Shown here one piece after another: positions 16,970 to 25,473 of a stretch of 44,639 nucleotides of DNA. A model generated the notes under the pieces. It was not told where the DNA came from. It saw nothing but the letters and a program-made list of their open reading frames with translations, and ran no database searches. The translations under genes and the position numbers were made by a program. The stretch lies in assembly GCA_903906365.1 (NCBI GenBank), contig CAIVKC010000062.1, positions 1-44,639 on the forward strand, written 5' to 3'. The first letter of the stretch is position 1. The number at the start of each line of letters is the position of its first letter. The stretch comes from an uncultured Bacteroidota bacterium (GTDB lineage: Bacteria > Bacteroidota > Bacteroidia > Chitinophagales > Chitinophagaceae).

Positions 16970-18106
16970 ATGGATTCATATGATTATATCATTGCTGGCG
17001 GGGGATGCGCAGGCCTGAGCCTGGTCATGCACCTCATCCAGACCGGTGCGGCCACCTCCGGCAACATACTGCTGATTGACAAGGCGCCTAAAACCGTCAA
17101 TGACCGTACCTGGTGCTTCTGGGAAAAAGGGGAGGGGCTCTTTGAACCGGTTGTATCCCACCGGTGGGAAAGACTCTGGTTTTACGGAACCGGTTATGCG
17201 GATTGCAAGCAAATCCTTCCCTATCGATACAAAATGATCCGCAGCCTTGATTTTTATAATTATTGCCATGAGCATATCCGTGCGCAGGATCATATCACCG
17301 TTTTATACGGGGAAATAGAGCAGATCAACAGCGAACCCCTCCAGGATGCTTCGGTCGTGGTTAACGGGCAGACCTATCAGGGCCGGTATATTTTCAGCAG
17401 CATCCTTCCCGAAAACCCGGTGCTGGGTAAAAAGGATTTTTACCTGCTGCAGCATTTCAAAGGCTGGATCATTGAAACGCCCGGCAGCGTGTTCTCCCCG
17501 GGGGAAGCCACCCTGATGGATTTCAGGGTCGACCAGCAGCGGGGCACCAGCTTTGTGTACGTCATGCCTTTTTCACCCATGCGGGCCCTGGTGGAGTATA
17601 CCCTGTTTACCGAATCCCTGCTGGAGCAGCAGGATTATGAACAGGGCCTCAAAAACTATATTTCAGACATACTGCATATTTCCGACTACCAGGTCCACGA
17701 GGAGGAGTTTGGCATCATTCCCATGACCAATTTTCATTTCCGCTCCCGGGAAAACCAGGTGTATTATATAGGGACGGCCGGGGGACAGACAAAGGCTTCC
17801 AGCGGCTATACCTTCCAGTTCATTCAAAAGCAGTCACGGCAGATTGCGGCGTCCCTGCTGGAGACGGGCGTACCCCCCGCCGCAGTTTCCGGGAGTAAGT
17901 ACCAGTTTTACGATTCGGTGCTCCTCAATGTGCTGGCTACCGGCAAATTACCGGGGGACCGGGTTTTTACCGAAATGTTCCGGCGCAATCCAATGGACCG
18001 GATCTTCCGCTTCCTGGACAATGAAAGCAGCCTGCTGGAGGACCTGCAGGTAATCAGCACCCTGCCCACCATGCCTTTTTTGAAGGCCGGTTGGCAACAG
18101 ATATAA
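16970..18106 (+). CDS. crtY: Lycopene beta-cyclase
   Basis: The 378-residue flavoprotein closes both ends of lycopene to beta-carotene. The N-terminal FAD-binding loop is DYIIAGGGCAGLSLVMHLI, followed by the CrtY block NDRTWCFWEKG; YYIGTAGGQTKASSGYTFQ is the C-terminal conserved region. Size and motifs fit CrtY-type, not CrtL or the small heterodimeric cyclases. It is the last gene of the operon. A strong intrinsic terminator is not evident after it. Confidence 0.94.
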   Translation: MDSYDYIIAGGGCAGLSLVMHLIQTGAATSGNILLIDKAPKTVNDRTWCFWEKGEGLFEPVVSHRWERLWFYGTGYADCKQILPYRYKMIRSLDFYNYCHEHIRAQDHITVLYGEIEQINSEPLQDASVVVNGQTYQGRYIFSSILPENPVLGKKDFYLLQHFKGWIIETPGSVFSPGEATLMDFRVDQQRGTSFVYVMPFSPMRALVEYTLFTESLLEQQDYEQGLKNYISDILHISDYQVHEEEFGIIPMTNFHFRSRENQVYYIGTAGGQTKASSGYTFQFIQKQSRQIAASLLETGVPPAAVSGSKYQFYDSVLLNVLATGKLPGDRVFTEMFRRNPMDRIFRFLDNESSLLEDLQVISTLPTMPFLKAGWQQI

Positions 18107-18411
18107 TCACCCGCCTTCTGAGACAAGAGTACACTACTATAACGGACCTGATGCGGGGATATCTGCGCGTCCCTCCCGGGATGGTGTCCCATCATGGACC
18201 ATCCGCCCGGATAAGGACCAACCCGGTATGGGCCGGGTAAACCCCCGGATATCCAAAAAAGCATGAACCGCCAGGCGCAGGGCGGAAGCAGGTATCATCT
18301 GCCGGCTTGGGGGAATGGCAGGAGGCTTCCATCCTTTATTAACCGGTACCTACCCGGCAGGGTAGGGAAAACCGGGGAAGAGACGAAAGCTGCTATTTTA
18401 ATTTAGGGAGA
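18107..18411. other. Noncoding gap between convergent crtY and the DUF4337 gene
   Basis: No credible gene was found in these 305 bases. The stretch 18155-18254 is rich in inverted repeats: GGATATC and GATATCC arms enclose CCCGG/CCGGG pairs such as CCCGGTATGGGCCGGG. It may fold in RNA and act in ending transcription, but no T-run follows. Confidence 0.4.
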
Positions 18412-18957
18412 TCAGTGGAGTATGCCCAGTAATAAAAACACAGCTCCTGCCAGGGTCAGTGCAATGCTTCCATACCAGAGCGGTTTTTTTCGGGTGAGGA
18501 TGGCAATGGCAGAAATGGCAATGGCTATCTGAAATATGGTGACTGCTTTGGCCAGCGTCACATGTTTTTCCAGGTGTTCTTCCGAAGCCTTCTGGTGTTC
18601 TTCGGCAGTGGCTTTGATCTCCTCTTTTTCCTTTTCATAGCGGGCAACGGCTTCCTTCAGTTCGGCCGTTGGTACTACCTTAGATCCCGGGATCGCCTCT
18701 AGTATTTTATCGGCCGAAGCTGAAATCTCGCGCTTGATGCCCTTGGCCTGGTAATAGGCCCACTGGTCGGAAGCCTTGATCTGGTCAATAAGGGCCTCGT
18801 TGACATGGTGCCCCCCCATCAGGCCCGCAATGGCGGCCAGCACGGCCATAAAGGCGGTGGAGAGGGCTACCCACATTACCCATTTTTCCTTTTCTTCCTC
18901 TGCTTTTTCATGAATAGCCTCCTGGAGGTGTTCGGTGGGGATTTCCATTTCTTCCAT
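18412..18957 (-). CDS. DUF4337 family membrane protein
   Basis: This 181-residue protein starts MEEMEIPTEHLQEAIHEKAEEEKEKWV, the charged N-terminus typical of DUF4337. A membrane helix (VMWVALSTAFMAVLAAIAGLMGG) follows, then a long charged, probably coiled-coil region (about 55-125), and two C-terminal membrane helices. ATG 18957 is chosen because the family begins there; an in-frame start at 19011 adds an unrelated hydrophobic leader. It is transcribed alone, convergent with crtY. The function of the family is not known. Confidence 0.85.
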   Translation of the reverse strand: MEEMEIPTEHLQEAIHEKAEEEKEKWVMWVALSTAFMAVLAAIAGLMGGHHVNEALIDQIKASDQWAYYQAKGIKREISASADKILEAIPGSKVVPTAELKEAVARYEKEKEEIKATAEEHQKASEEHLEKHVTLAKAVTIFQIAIAISAIAILTRKKPLWYGSIALTLAGAVFLLLGILH

Positions 18958-19284
18958 GATCGTTGTGTATTTTAATATTAAAAGAAAGGGATTGCCGGCG
19001 ATTGGAAACATCCGGTAGGGGCAATAACATTTCGTTAACCCAAATATGATATTTATTCCGGGACTGGCATATTTTTTCGGCTGAATTAATAGTTATTGAC
19101 AGCTTATCCACACCCCGTTGATATCATTTCCTTTTTTGACCAGTGGTTTCTGCGAATCTTTGAAAGATATTCCGGGTAGTGACCAAAGATGTTGATACCT
19201 GTGAATCAATCCAAAACAACCGATCCAATCTTCCTGTGGCAATCCGCTTACCGATCAATCTAACCCAATAATTTAAGTTCGTTT
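18958..19284. other. Intergenic region between divergent DUF4337 and FG-GAP genes
   Basis: These 327 bases are A/T-rich and must hold the promoters of both neighbours. I found no exact TAnnTTTG box on either strand and no gene or RNA. Confidence 0.35.
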
Positions 19285-22200
19285 ATGGAAAAAGCCTTAC
19301 CAACCTTACTACAAAAAAATGCTTTTCGACTGGCCGGAAAATGGATCCCGGTATTGCTGGTGACTGCTTTACTTACGGCACTGCCCGGCGTACTGAGAAA
19401 GGATCATTTCAGGGATCCCGTGGCCATAGCCGCAGCCTCCCGCCAATCACTCCGGTTAGGTTCTTTTGTACAAGGGATTACCCGCACAGGGCTTTCTTCC
19501 CAAAGGGTTAACCAGATTGGCAGGCAGCCGGTAACTGCCCCCGTCCAATCGTCGGATCTAAAGGCAAGCGACTGGTTCAAGACCGTGAAAAAGGACTTAG
19601 ATCAGCGGATCTATTCCATAGCTTCCCTGGGGGACGGAAAGACTTTTTCCAGCATCAACCCGGCCCAGGGTGTGGAAGCACATTATCAGGCATCTTCCCT
19701 TTTGCTGGAGCCTGCCTCCAGAACCAACAAAGACTGGAAACTGACCCTTCAGCTCAAAGGCGTATATGCGGATAACCAGCCATTGAAACAGGGCAGCCAG
19801 ACTGCCAGGGTGGCCGGCAGCAGGGACCTGGAATACCAGAGCGGGGATGCCTATAGCGTTCAATACCACAACGACGAAAAAGGGGTTCGCGAGAACTTTA
19901 TCATACTCAAACAGCCTTCGGCCCATACCCATGAATTGAAAGTAGGCATGCATGTGGAGGGAGACTGGATTATTAACAAGGTTCATGACCGGGAACTTCA
20001 TTTTGCCCGGACCGCCGGACAGGGCACATTGGACAATAAGATTACCTATAGTGACCTGCGGGTCTGGGATGCCACCGGTAGAGCCCTTCCCGCCCGGATG
20101 ATGCTTGACGGCGACCATAATTTTGACATCATAGCCCAGGCTGACCATGCCGTATATCCTGTAACCATCGATCCGTTGGCCACTTCCCCTTCCACCAGCC
20201 TCACCGGGGGTGCCAGTTTCGGGGTAACAACGGCCAGTGCAGGGGACGTGAACGGGGACGGTTTTTCGGATGTCATCGTGGGCGACGGAGTCGGAAACGT
20301 GACCATCTACCTGGGCAGCGCTTCCGGCCTATCCAGTACACCGGCTACCACCCTGACCGGTTTAACGCTGCATTTTGGTATTTCGGTTGCAGGTGCGGGT
20401 GATGTCAATGGGGACGGATTCAGTGATGTGGTCATAGGAGATGGCGGAGGCAACGTATATGTTTTTAACGGGTCAAATACCGGTATTGCTTCCGGTACGG
20501 CGGCGGGCGCTTCGGCCACGCTGACCGGGGTGGGCTTCTTTGGAGGCACCGTGGCCGGTGCTGGCAATGTAAACGGCGATAACTACAGTGATATCATAGT
20601 GGGTGACGGATTCGGTGATGCCTTCATTTTTACGGGCAGCGGATCTGGCATCGTTTCGGGTACGAGCGCGACGGCAGCCACCGTGCTGACAGGCAGCGGC
20701 AATTTCGGCGCCACTGTGGCCAGCGCGGGCGATGTCAATGCGGATGGATTCGGTGATGTGATCATCGGAGATGCCGGTGGAAACGCATTTGTTTTTAACG
20801 GATCTGGATCCGGCATCGCCAGCGGCACCAGTGCTTCAGCCAGTGCCACCCTGACCGGGGCCGGCAATTTCGGTTTCAGCGTGTCGGGCGCAGGGGACGT
20901 CAACGGGGATGGCTACACGGATGTGGTGGTCGGTGATAAAAGCGGCAATGCCTATGAATACAATGGGTCGGCCGGTGGCATCAGCTCCGGCAATACCGCC
21001 ACGGCTTCCACCCATCTCTCCGACGCAAGCATTCATTACGGGGTGAGCGTGGCCTCGGCCGGTGATGTGAACGGCGACGGGTTCAGCGACGTGATCGTAG
21101 GAAATGGCGGTGGTAACGCCTTTGTATATTTTGGCAGCGTAACCGGGCTGGCCACCGTGGCAAGCCCTTCCCTGTCGAATTCCGGCACTTTTGGAGCCAG
21201 TGTCGCCAGTGCGGGAGACATCAACGGGGATGGTTACAGCGATGTGGTGGTAGGGGATGCCGGCGGCAATGCCTATACTTATGTGGGTTCTCCCACCGGT
21301 TCCATTACGGTCGCCACCGTGACCCTCAACGGGCAGAATGCCGGCGACCAGTTTGGGTACAGCGTATCCAGCGCAGGGGATGTCAACGGGGACGGCTACA
21401 GTGATGTGATTGTGGGAGCCAACGGCTATGTAGGCGGTCTTGCGGGCACCAACCTGGGTGCTTTTTATATCTACAACGGCGGCCCCACAGGCCTTTCCAC
21501 CACTCCTTCCGGCACGCCGATCAGCGGTCCTGCCTTTGACGACAATTTCGGCATCAGCGTGGCTTCAGCCGGCGATGTGGATGGAGATGGTTACGGGGAT
21601 GTCATTATCGGCGGCATCGGCTACAGCACGCCCAGCCAGTACCAGGGCATCGCATATTTCTACCGGGGCAGTGCGGGCGGTATCATCAATACCCCCACCG
21701 TGATCAGCGATCCCAACAACAGCAATTACGACCAGTTTGGATACAGTGTTTCCTCAGCGGGGGATGTCAACGGGGACGGCTATGCCGACGTCATCATCGG
21801 TGCCATCGGCGCGGGTGCCAACGACCAGGGATTCGCCTATATTTATATGGGCAGCGCTTCCGGGTTGAACCTGACCCCCATTTCATTGACCAGTGCCACC
21901 AGTTATGCCTTCTTTGGCACCAGCGTGGCCAACGCAGGGGATGTCAACGGGGATGGATACAGTGATGTCATCGTGGGTACCCTCGGTGGCGGTGGTGAAT
22001 CCGCCTATATTTATTTTGGCAGCAAGACCGGCATCGCCGATGCTGCTCTGCCCAGCGTAACCCTCACGGGTTCCTACGGCAACCAGACCCGGGGTTCCTT
22101 CGGGGCCAGCGTTTCCTCAGCCGGCGATGTCAACGGGGATGGCTTCAGTGATGTCCTGGTAGGTGCCCCCAGCGCCAACGGATCGGGTACCGCAGCCCTT

Positions 22201-23526
22201 TTCCTGGGCAGCAATTCCGGGACCAATACGACGGCTGCCTCCGTGTTCTACGGAGTGGCCGGTGGTGATCAGTTCGGCATCAATGTGGCAACCGCAGGGG
22301 ATGTCAACGGGGACGGATACAGTGATATCCTGATCAAATCAGCCCGGGGTCCGGTGTACCTTTACCAGGGCAGTTCATCCGGCTTCCCGGGATCGGTATT
22401 GACCACCGCGGCCAATACGACCTATACTGACGGGGTGGATGCCACCGGAGATACTGAATTTACCACCCACCAGTCTGTGGCCAGTGCGGGGGATGTCAAC
22501 GGGGACGGATATAGTGACGTGATCTCCGGGGTCTATGAGACCTCTACCAAGACGGGTACCTCCTATGTATATTATGGTAACGGGGCTGTAGGCCACAACG
22601 CCAGCAACGTGCTCCGGTTATATAATACGGACCTCTCTACTCCCATACAGGAAATCAACCTGTTCCAGACTGTGTTCGGCCTGGGTCTTTTTGTACAATC
22701 ACCCTATGGAAAGGTCAATGGACGTCTGGTATGGGAAGAAGAGCCCAACGGCACTCCTTTTACCGGAAACCCGATTACCAACAGCGCGGGATCGACTTCG
22801 ATGCAGGCAGCCTATGGCACCATACAGACCGGTGGACATGAATTCAAGAACCTGATCAATAAGGTCAATGCCAAGGCCACCAAGATCAGGGCCAGGATAC
22901 AGTATCAGCCCACTTCGGTTACCTTCGGTCAGGTATACAGCCCCTGGATCTATTCCCAAACCTACCTGCTCGGATCCACCCCTGGGGTATTGCCGATCAG
23001 CCTGCTTAGTTTCACGGCCACTGCCGTGGGCAAGGATATCGATCTGAAATGGAAGACAGCCCAGGAGGAAAATTCCAGGAACTTCATCATTGAGCACAGC
23101 CTGGACGGCAACAAATTTACCCCGCTGGATTCAGTCAATGCGAAGGGAAATACCTCGAGCACCAGCACCTATGCCTATACCCATTTGCATCCCGCTCCCG
23201 GGGTACATTTCTATAAGCTGAAGGAAATGGACCTCGATGGCAATCCAACCTACAGCAAGATTGTGTCAGCTACCATACTGGCTGACGGACCGGAGTTCTC
23301 CGTTTATCCCAATCCGACCTCCGACCAACTGGTCATCACCTATAACGGGGTAAGTCAGAATAACCTGGTCCGGATCATGGATGGGGCAGGTAATGTGGTC
23401 AGGCAATACAACCTGAATCTGGGAAGCACCCAGACCACCGTCTCCTTAAAGGGCCTGGCGAAGGGCACCTATTTTGTACAGCTGGTCAACAGCAGTTTTT
23501 CACCTAAAATGGTTACCGTCAATTAA
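19285..23526 (+). CDS. Large secreted FG-GAP repeat protein with type IX secretion sorting domain
   Basis: The 1413-residue protein begins with a short basic stretch and a hydrophobic segment (WIPVLLVTALLTALPGVL) acting as a signal or anchor. Residues ~50-300 are not recognised. From ~310 to ~1085 come 14 FG-GAP repeats, each with a core like SAGDVNGDGYSDVIVG. The DxNGDG loops bind calcium in this family and the repeats form a beta-propeller or propeller series. After an unassigned region (~1100-1235), a beta-sandwich segment (LLSFTATAVGKDIDLKWKT) leads to a C-terminal T9SS type A sorting domain (FSVYPNPTSDQLVI to the end, ~1335-1413), which directs export across the outer membrane and attachment at the cell surface. 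Such proteins are usually adhesins or matrix components. The gene stands alone and ends at a strong terminator. Confidence 0.9.
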   Translation: MEKALPTLLQKNAFRLAGKWIPVLLVTALLTALPGVLRKDHFRDPVAIAAASRQSLRLGSFVQGITRTGLSSQRVNQIGRQPVTAPVQSSDLKASDWFKTVKKDLDQRIYSIASLGDGKTFSSINPAQGVEAHYQASSLLLEPASRTNKDWKLTLQLKGVYADNQPLKQGSQTARVAGSRDLEYQSGDAYSVQYHNDEKGVRENFIILKQPSAHTHELKVGMHVEGDWIINKVHDRELHFARTAGQGTLDNKITYSDLRVWDATGRALPARMMLDGDHNFDIIAQADHAVYPVTIDPLATSPSTSLTGGASFGVTTASAGDVNGDGFSDVIVGDGVGNVTIYLGSASGLSSTPATTLTGLTLHFGISVAGAGDVNGDGFSDVVIGDGGGNVYVFNGSNTGIASGTAAGASATLTGVGFFGGTVAGAGNVNGDNYSDIIVGDGFGDAFIFTGSGSGIVSGTSATAATVLTGSGNFGATVASAGDVNADGFGDVIIGDAGGNAFVFNGSGSGIASGTSASASATLTGAGNFGFSVSGAGDVNGDGYTDVVVGDKSGNAYEYNGSAGGISSGNTATASTHLSDASIHYGVSVASAGDVNGDGFSDVIVGNGGGNAFVYFGSVTGLATVASPSLSNSGTFGASVASAGDINGDGYSDVVVGDAGGNAYTYVGSPTGSITVATVTLNGQNAGDQFGYSVSSAGDVNGDGYSDVIVGANGYVGGLAGTNLGAFYIYNGGPTGLSTTPSGTPISGPAFDDNFGISVASAGDVDGDGYGDVIIGGIGYSTPSQYQGIAYFYRGSAGGIINTPTVISDPNNSNYDQFGYSVSSAGDVNGDGYADVIIGAIGAGANDQGFAYIYMGSASGLNLTPISLTSATSYAFFGTSVANAGDVNGDGYSDVIVGTLGGGGESAYIYFGSKTGIADAALPSVTLTGSYGNQTRGSFGASVSSAGDVNGDGFSDVLVGAPSANGSGTAALFLGSNSGTNTTAASVFYGVAGGDQFGINVATAGDVNGDGYSDILIKSARGPVYLYQGSSSGFPGSVLTTAANTTYTDGVDATGDTEFTTHQSVASAGDVNGDGYSDVISGVYETSTKTGTSYVYYGNGAVGHNASNVLRLYNTDLSTPIQEINLFQTVFGLGLFVQSPYGKVNGRLVWEEEPNGTPFTGNPITNSAGSTSMQAAYGTIQTGGHEFKNLINKVNAKATKIRARIQYQPTSVTFGQVYSPWIYSQTYLLGSTPGVLPISLLSFTATAVGKDIDLKWKTAQEENSRNFIIEHSLDGNKFTPLDSVNAKGNTSSTSTYAYTHLHPAPGVHFYKLKEMDLDGNPTYSKIVSATILADGPEFSVYPNPTSDQLVITYNGVSQNNLVRIMDGAGNVVRQYNLNLGSTQTTVSLKGLAKGTYFVQLVNSSFSPKMVTVN
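20221..22540 (+). repeat. Fourteen tandem FG-GAP coding repeats
   Basis: Repeats of about 120-220 bases share a near-constant core such as GATGTCAACGGGGACGG, visible for example at 21379, 21769, 22129, 22309 and 22495. The first seven copies are shorter and end in GGN-type loops; the last seven have longer, varied inserts. Such DNA similarity allows copy-number change by recombination. Confidence 0.85.
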
Positions 23527-23599
23527 TATAAACTAAAATGTTATCCACCCTTTAAGACCGGTCAGATTCTAGATTTAGTACCTCTTGTAAAATGAAATC

Positions 23600-23632
23600 A
23601 GCCGTGCAGTTTTAAAAGCTGCACGGCTTTTT
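23600..23632 (+). terminator. Rho-independent terminator after the FG-GAP gene
   Basis: AGCCGTGCAG (23600-23609) and CTGCACGGCT (23619-23628) form a perfect 10-base-pair stem with a nine-base loop, followed by a T-run. Confidence 0.92.
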
Positions 23633-23744
23633 GTTTTTCCCCTTCCCGGAAATACCCGGAAAAGCCGTAGCTTAGGAAGTCAAACAGGGTTCCCGGCCGG
23701 TTGTCCCCAGCCGGTTCAAAGTCAATACATTAAATAAAATAATT

Positions 23745-25136
23745 ATGAGATTTCTTATTATAGGTTGCCTGATTTTTTCTTTCTGCCGGGCCGGGCTTTG
23801 CCAAATTGACCCCAGGCTGAAGAAGGCCTCCCGGGAAGACAGGGCGGGCTGGGTGTATATACACCTGGAAGGCACTCCCCATACCATTGGTTTTCAGCAC
23901 GGCTACCTGCTGGCAACTGAAATAGAAGATAACATGGAGGCCATGCGGTATTTTATGGAGGGAAATACCGGCAAGGAATGGTCTTTTTACCGCCAGGCGG
24001 TTAAAAAGATGTTCTGGAATAAAATTGATCCCGAATACCAGCAGGAACTCTCCGGTATTGTGGAAGGCCTACGGGCCCGGGGCAAGGACTATGATGTCTA
24101 TGACCTGGTGGCCCTCAACGGCAATATTGAACTGGGACAGTATTATGTTCCCTGGCTGGCCGACAAAATAAAAAAGGGCTCGGCCAATAATAAGGCCCCT
24201 GGCAACTGCAGTGGTTTTGTGGCGACGGGAAGCTATACCTCCGACGGGAAAATAGCCATCGGGCATAATAACTGGACCGATTATATCATCGGGGAGCGCT
24301 GGAATATAATCGCTGATATCTCTCCTGAAAAAGGCAGCCATATGCTCATGGACATGATGCCCGGATTCATCCACAGCGGGGATGATTTTGTGATCACCGA
24401 CGCGGGCATCCTCATCACCGAAACCACCATTACCCAGTTCAAGGGATTTGATGAAAAAGGGATACCCGAATTTGTCCGGGCCCGCAAAGCAGCGCAGTAT
24501 GCCCGCAGCATAGATGATTTTGTGAAGATCATGACCACGGGCAACAACGGCGGTTACGCCAACGACTGGCTGGTGGGAGATACCAAGACCAATGAAATAG
24601 CCCGCCTGGAGCTGGGCCTGAAAAACTTCCGCGTCTGGCGCACCACCGACGGAATCTACGTAGGATCCAATTTTGCCAGCGACCCCAAACTCATCCGTGA
24701 AGAAACGACCTTCGATCCCATGGATTCCACCAGTTCGCCCAACAGCCGCCGAAAACGCTGGGAGAAGCTCTCCGAGCAGTTCAAGGGTAAAATAGATGCC
24801 GAAACGGGCAAGACCATCGAAGGCGACTCCTACAGTGAGCTGGTCAAAGCGCGCGATGCGAGCCGCTGTGTGATTGCCGGCCGGGTGGACACCGATCCCA
24901 AAGGCTGCCCCGAATGGGACTGGAAACCCTTTTACCCGGGGGGCACCGTGCAGGCCAAAGTGACAACCGCTGCCCTGGCCAAAGACATGAAGTTCTGGGC
25001 CCATATGGGGAACCCCAGCGGGGAGGATTTTCTGGCGGAACCTTTTTTCGCCCTCCATCCCCAATATCAGTGGCAGGCCAAGTTCCTCCATGACATGAAG
25101 GCCTATCCGTGGACCCTGTTTGAATCCAGGAAGTGA
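23745..25136 (+). CDS. Secreted phospholipase B-like / C45-type Ntn hydrolase
   Basis: The 463-residue protein has a signal peptide (about 1-20, ending AGLCQ). Its HTIGFQHGYLLA motif and the block APGNCSGFVATGSYTSDGK put it with the phospholipase B-like and acyl-CoA:6-aminopenicillanate acyltransferase (C45) families. These are N-terminal nucleophile hydrolases activated by cleavage before a cysteine, here Cys155. IGHNNWTDY and DAGILITETTI follow in the usual order. It probably cleaves an amide or ester bond outside the cytoplasm; the substrate cannot be told. It is a single gene with its promoter in the A/T-rich bases just before the ATG. Confidence 0.8.
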   Translation: MRFLIIGCLIFSFCRAGLCQIDPRLKKASREDRAGWVYIHLEGTPHTIGFQHGYLLATEIEDNMEAMRYFMEGNTGKEWSFYRQAVKKMFWNKIDPEYQQELSGIVEGLRARGKDYDVYDLVALNGNIELGQYYVPWLADKIKKGSANNKAPGNCSGFVATGSYTSDGKIAIGHNNWTDYIIGERWNIIADISPEKGSHMLMDMMPGFIHSGDDFVITDAGILITETTITQFKGFDEKGIPEFVRARKAAQYARSIDDFVKIMTTGNNGGYANDWLVGDTKTNEIARLELGLKNFRVWRTTDGIYVGSNFASDPKLIREETTFDPMDSTSSPNSRRKRWEKLSEQFKGKIDAETGKTIEGDSYSELVKARDASRCVIAGRVDTDPKGCPEWDWKPFYPGGTVQAKVTTAALAKDMKFWAHMGNPSGEDFLAEPFFALHPQYQWQAKFLHDMKAYPWTLFESRK

Positions 25137-25473
25137 TTTTGAAAAAAGCTATGGTAAGCCGCAACAAAAGGATTGCAGCGCTGCGGAGGTATACTGTTGC
25201 GTTTGCTTTTGAGCCTCAGATCCATCTGTGGGAATTCGCCTCCTGTCTCCCGGGCTCCCTGTCCTTTGCGCATGGCGCAGGGATGAATGGCAGCTAAAAA
25301 AACGGGTTACCTAATAATTTGTTTGGATACCGGCTAAGCCATTTGAACTTAAAAACCGGTATGTTTCCAGAGTTCATATAGGATCAGCCGGGGATGCCCT
25401 GGCGCGGGCTTTGGCAAATATAAACCAGGCCGCATGCATAGGGCCGACAGTATATATCACCTACCCATCCGGG
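25137..25473. other. Noncoding gap between convergent hydrolase gene and uvrC
   Basis: No supported gene was found in these 337 bases. An inverted repeat ATACCGG (25327-25333) / CCGGTAT (25356-25362) with a 22-base loop is present, but no T-run follows. A 49-codon open frame at 25151-25297 has no family features. Confidence 0.4.

Noticed and set aside
20221-22540. Repeats considered as a CRISPR array or satellite DNA
   Set aside because: Units stay in frame inside one long gene and code for FG-GAP motifs; spacers are not unique noncoding segments.
24069-25091. Long minus-strand frame opposite the C45-like hydrolase
   Set aside because: Antisense shadow; composition is Gly/His/Gln rich with no recognisable domain, while the plus strand codes for a complete family protein.
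25151-25297. 49-codon open frame with ATG in the hydrolase-uvrC gap
   Set aside because: No membrane, signal or domain pattern and no promoter box; equal-size frames are expected by chance.
25327-25362. ATACCGG/CCGGTAT inverted repeat as a terminator
   Set aside because: The loop is 22 bases and no T-run follows on either strand.
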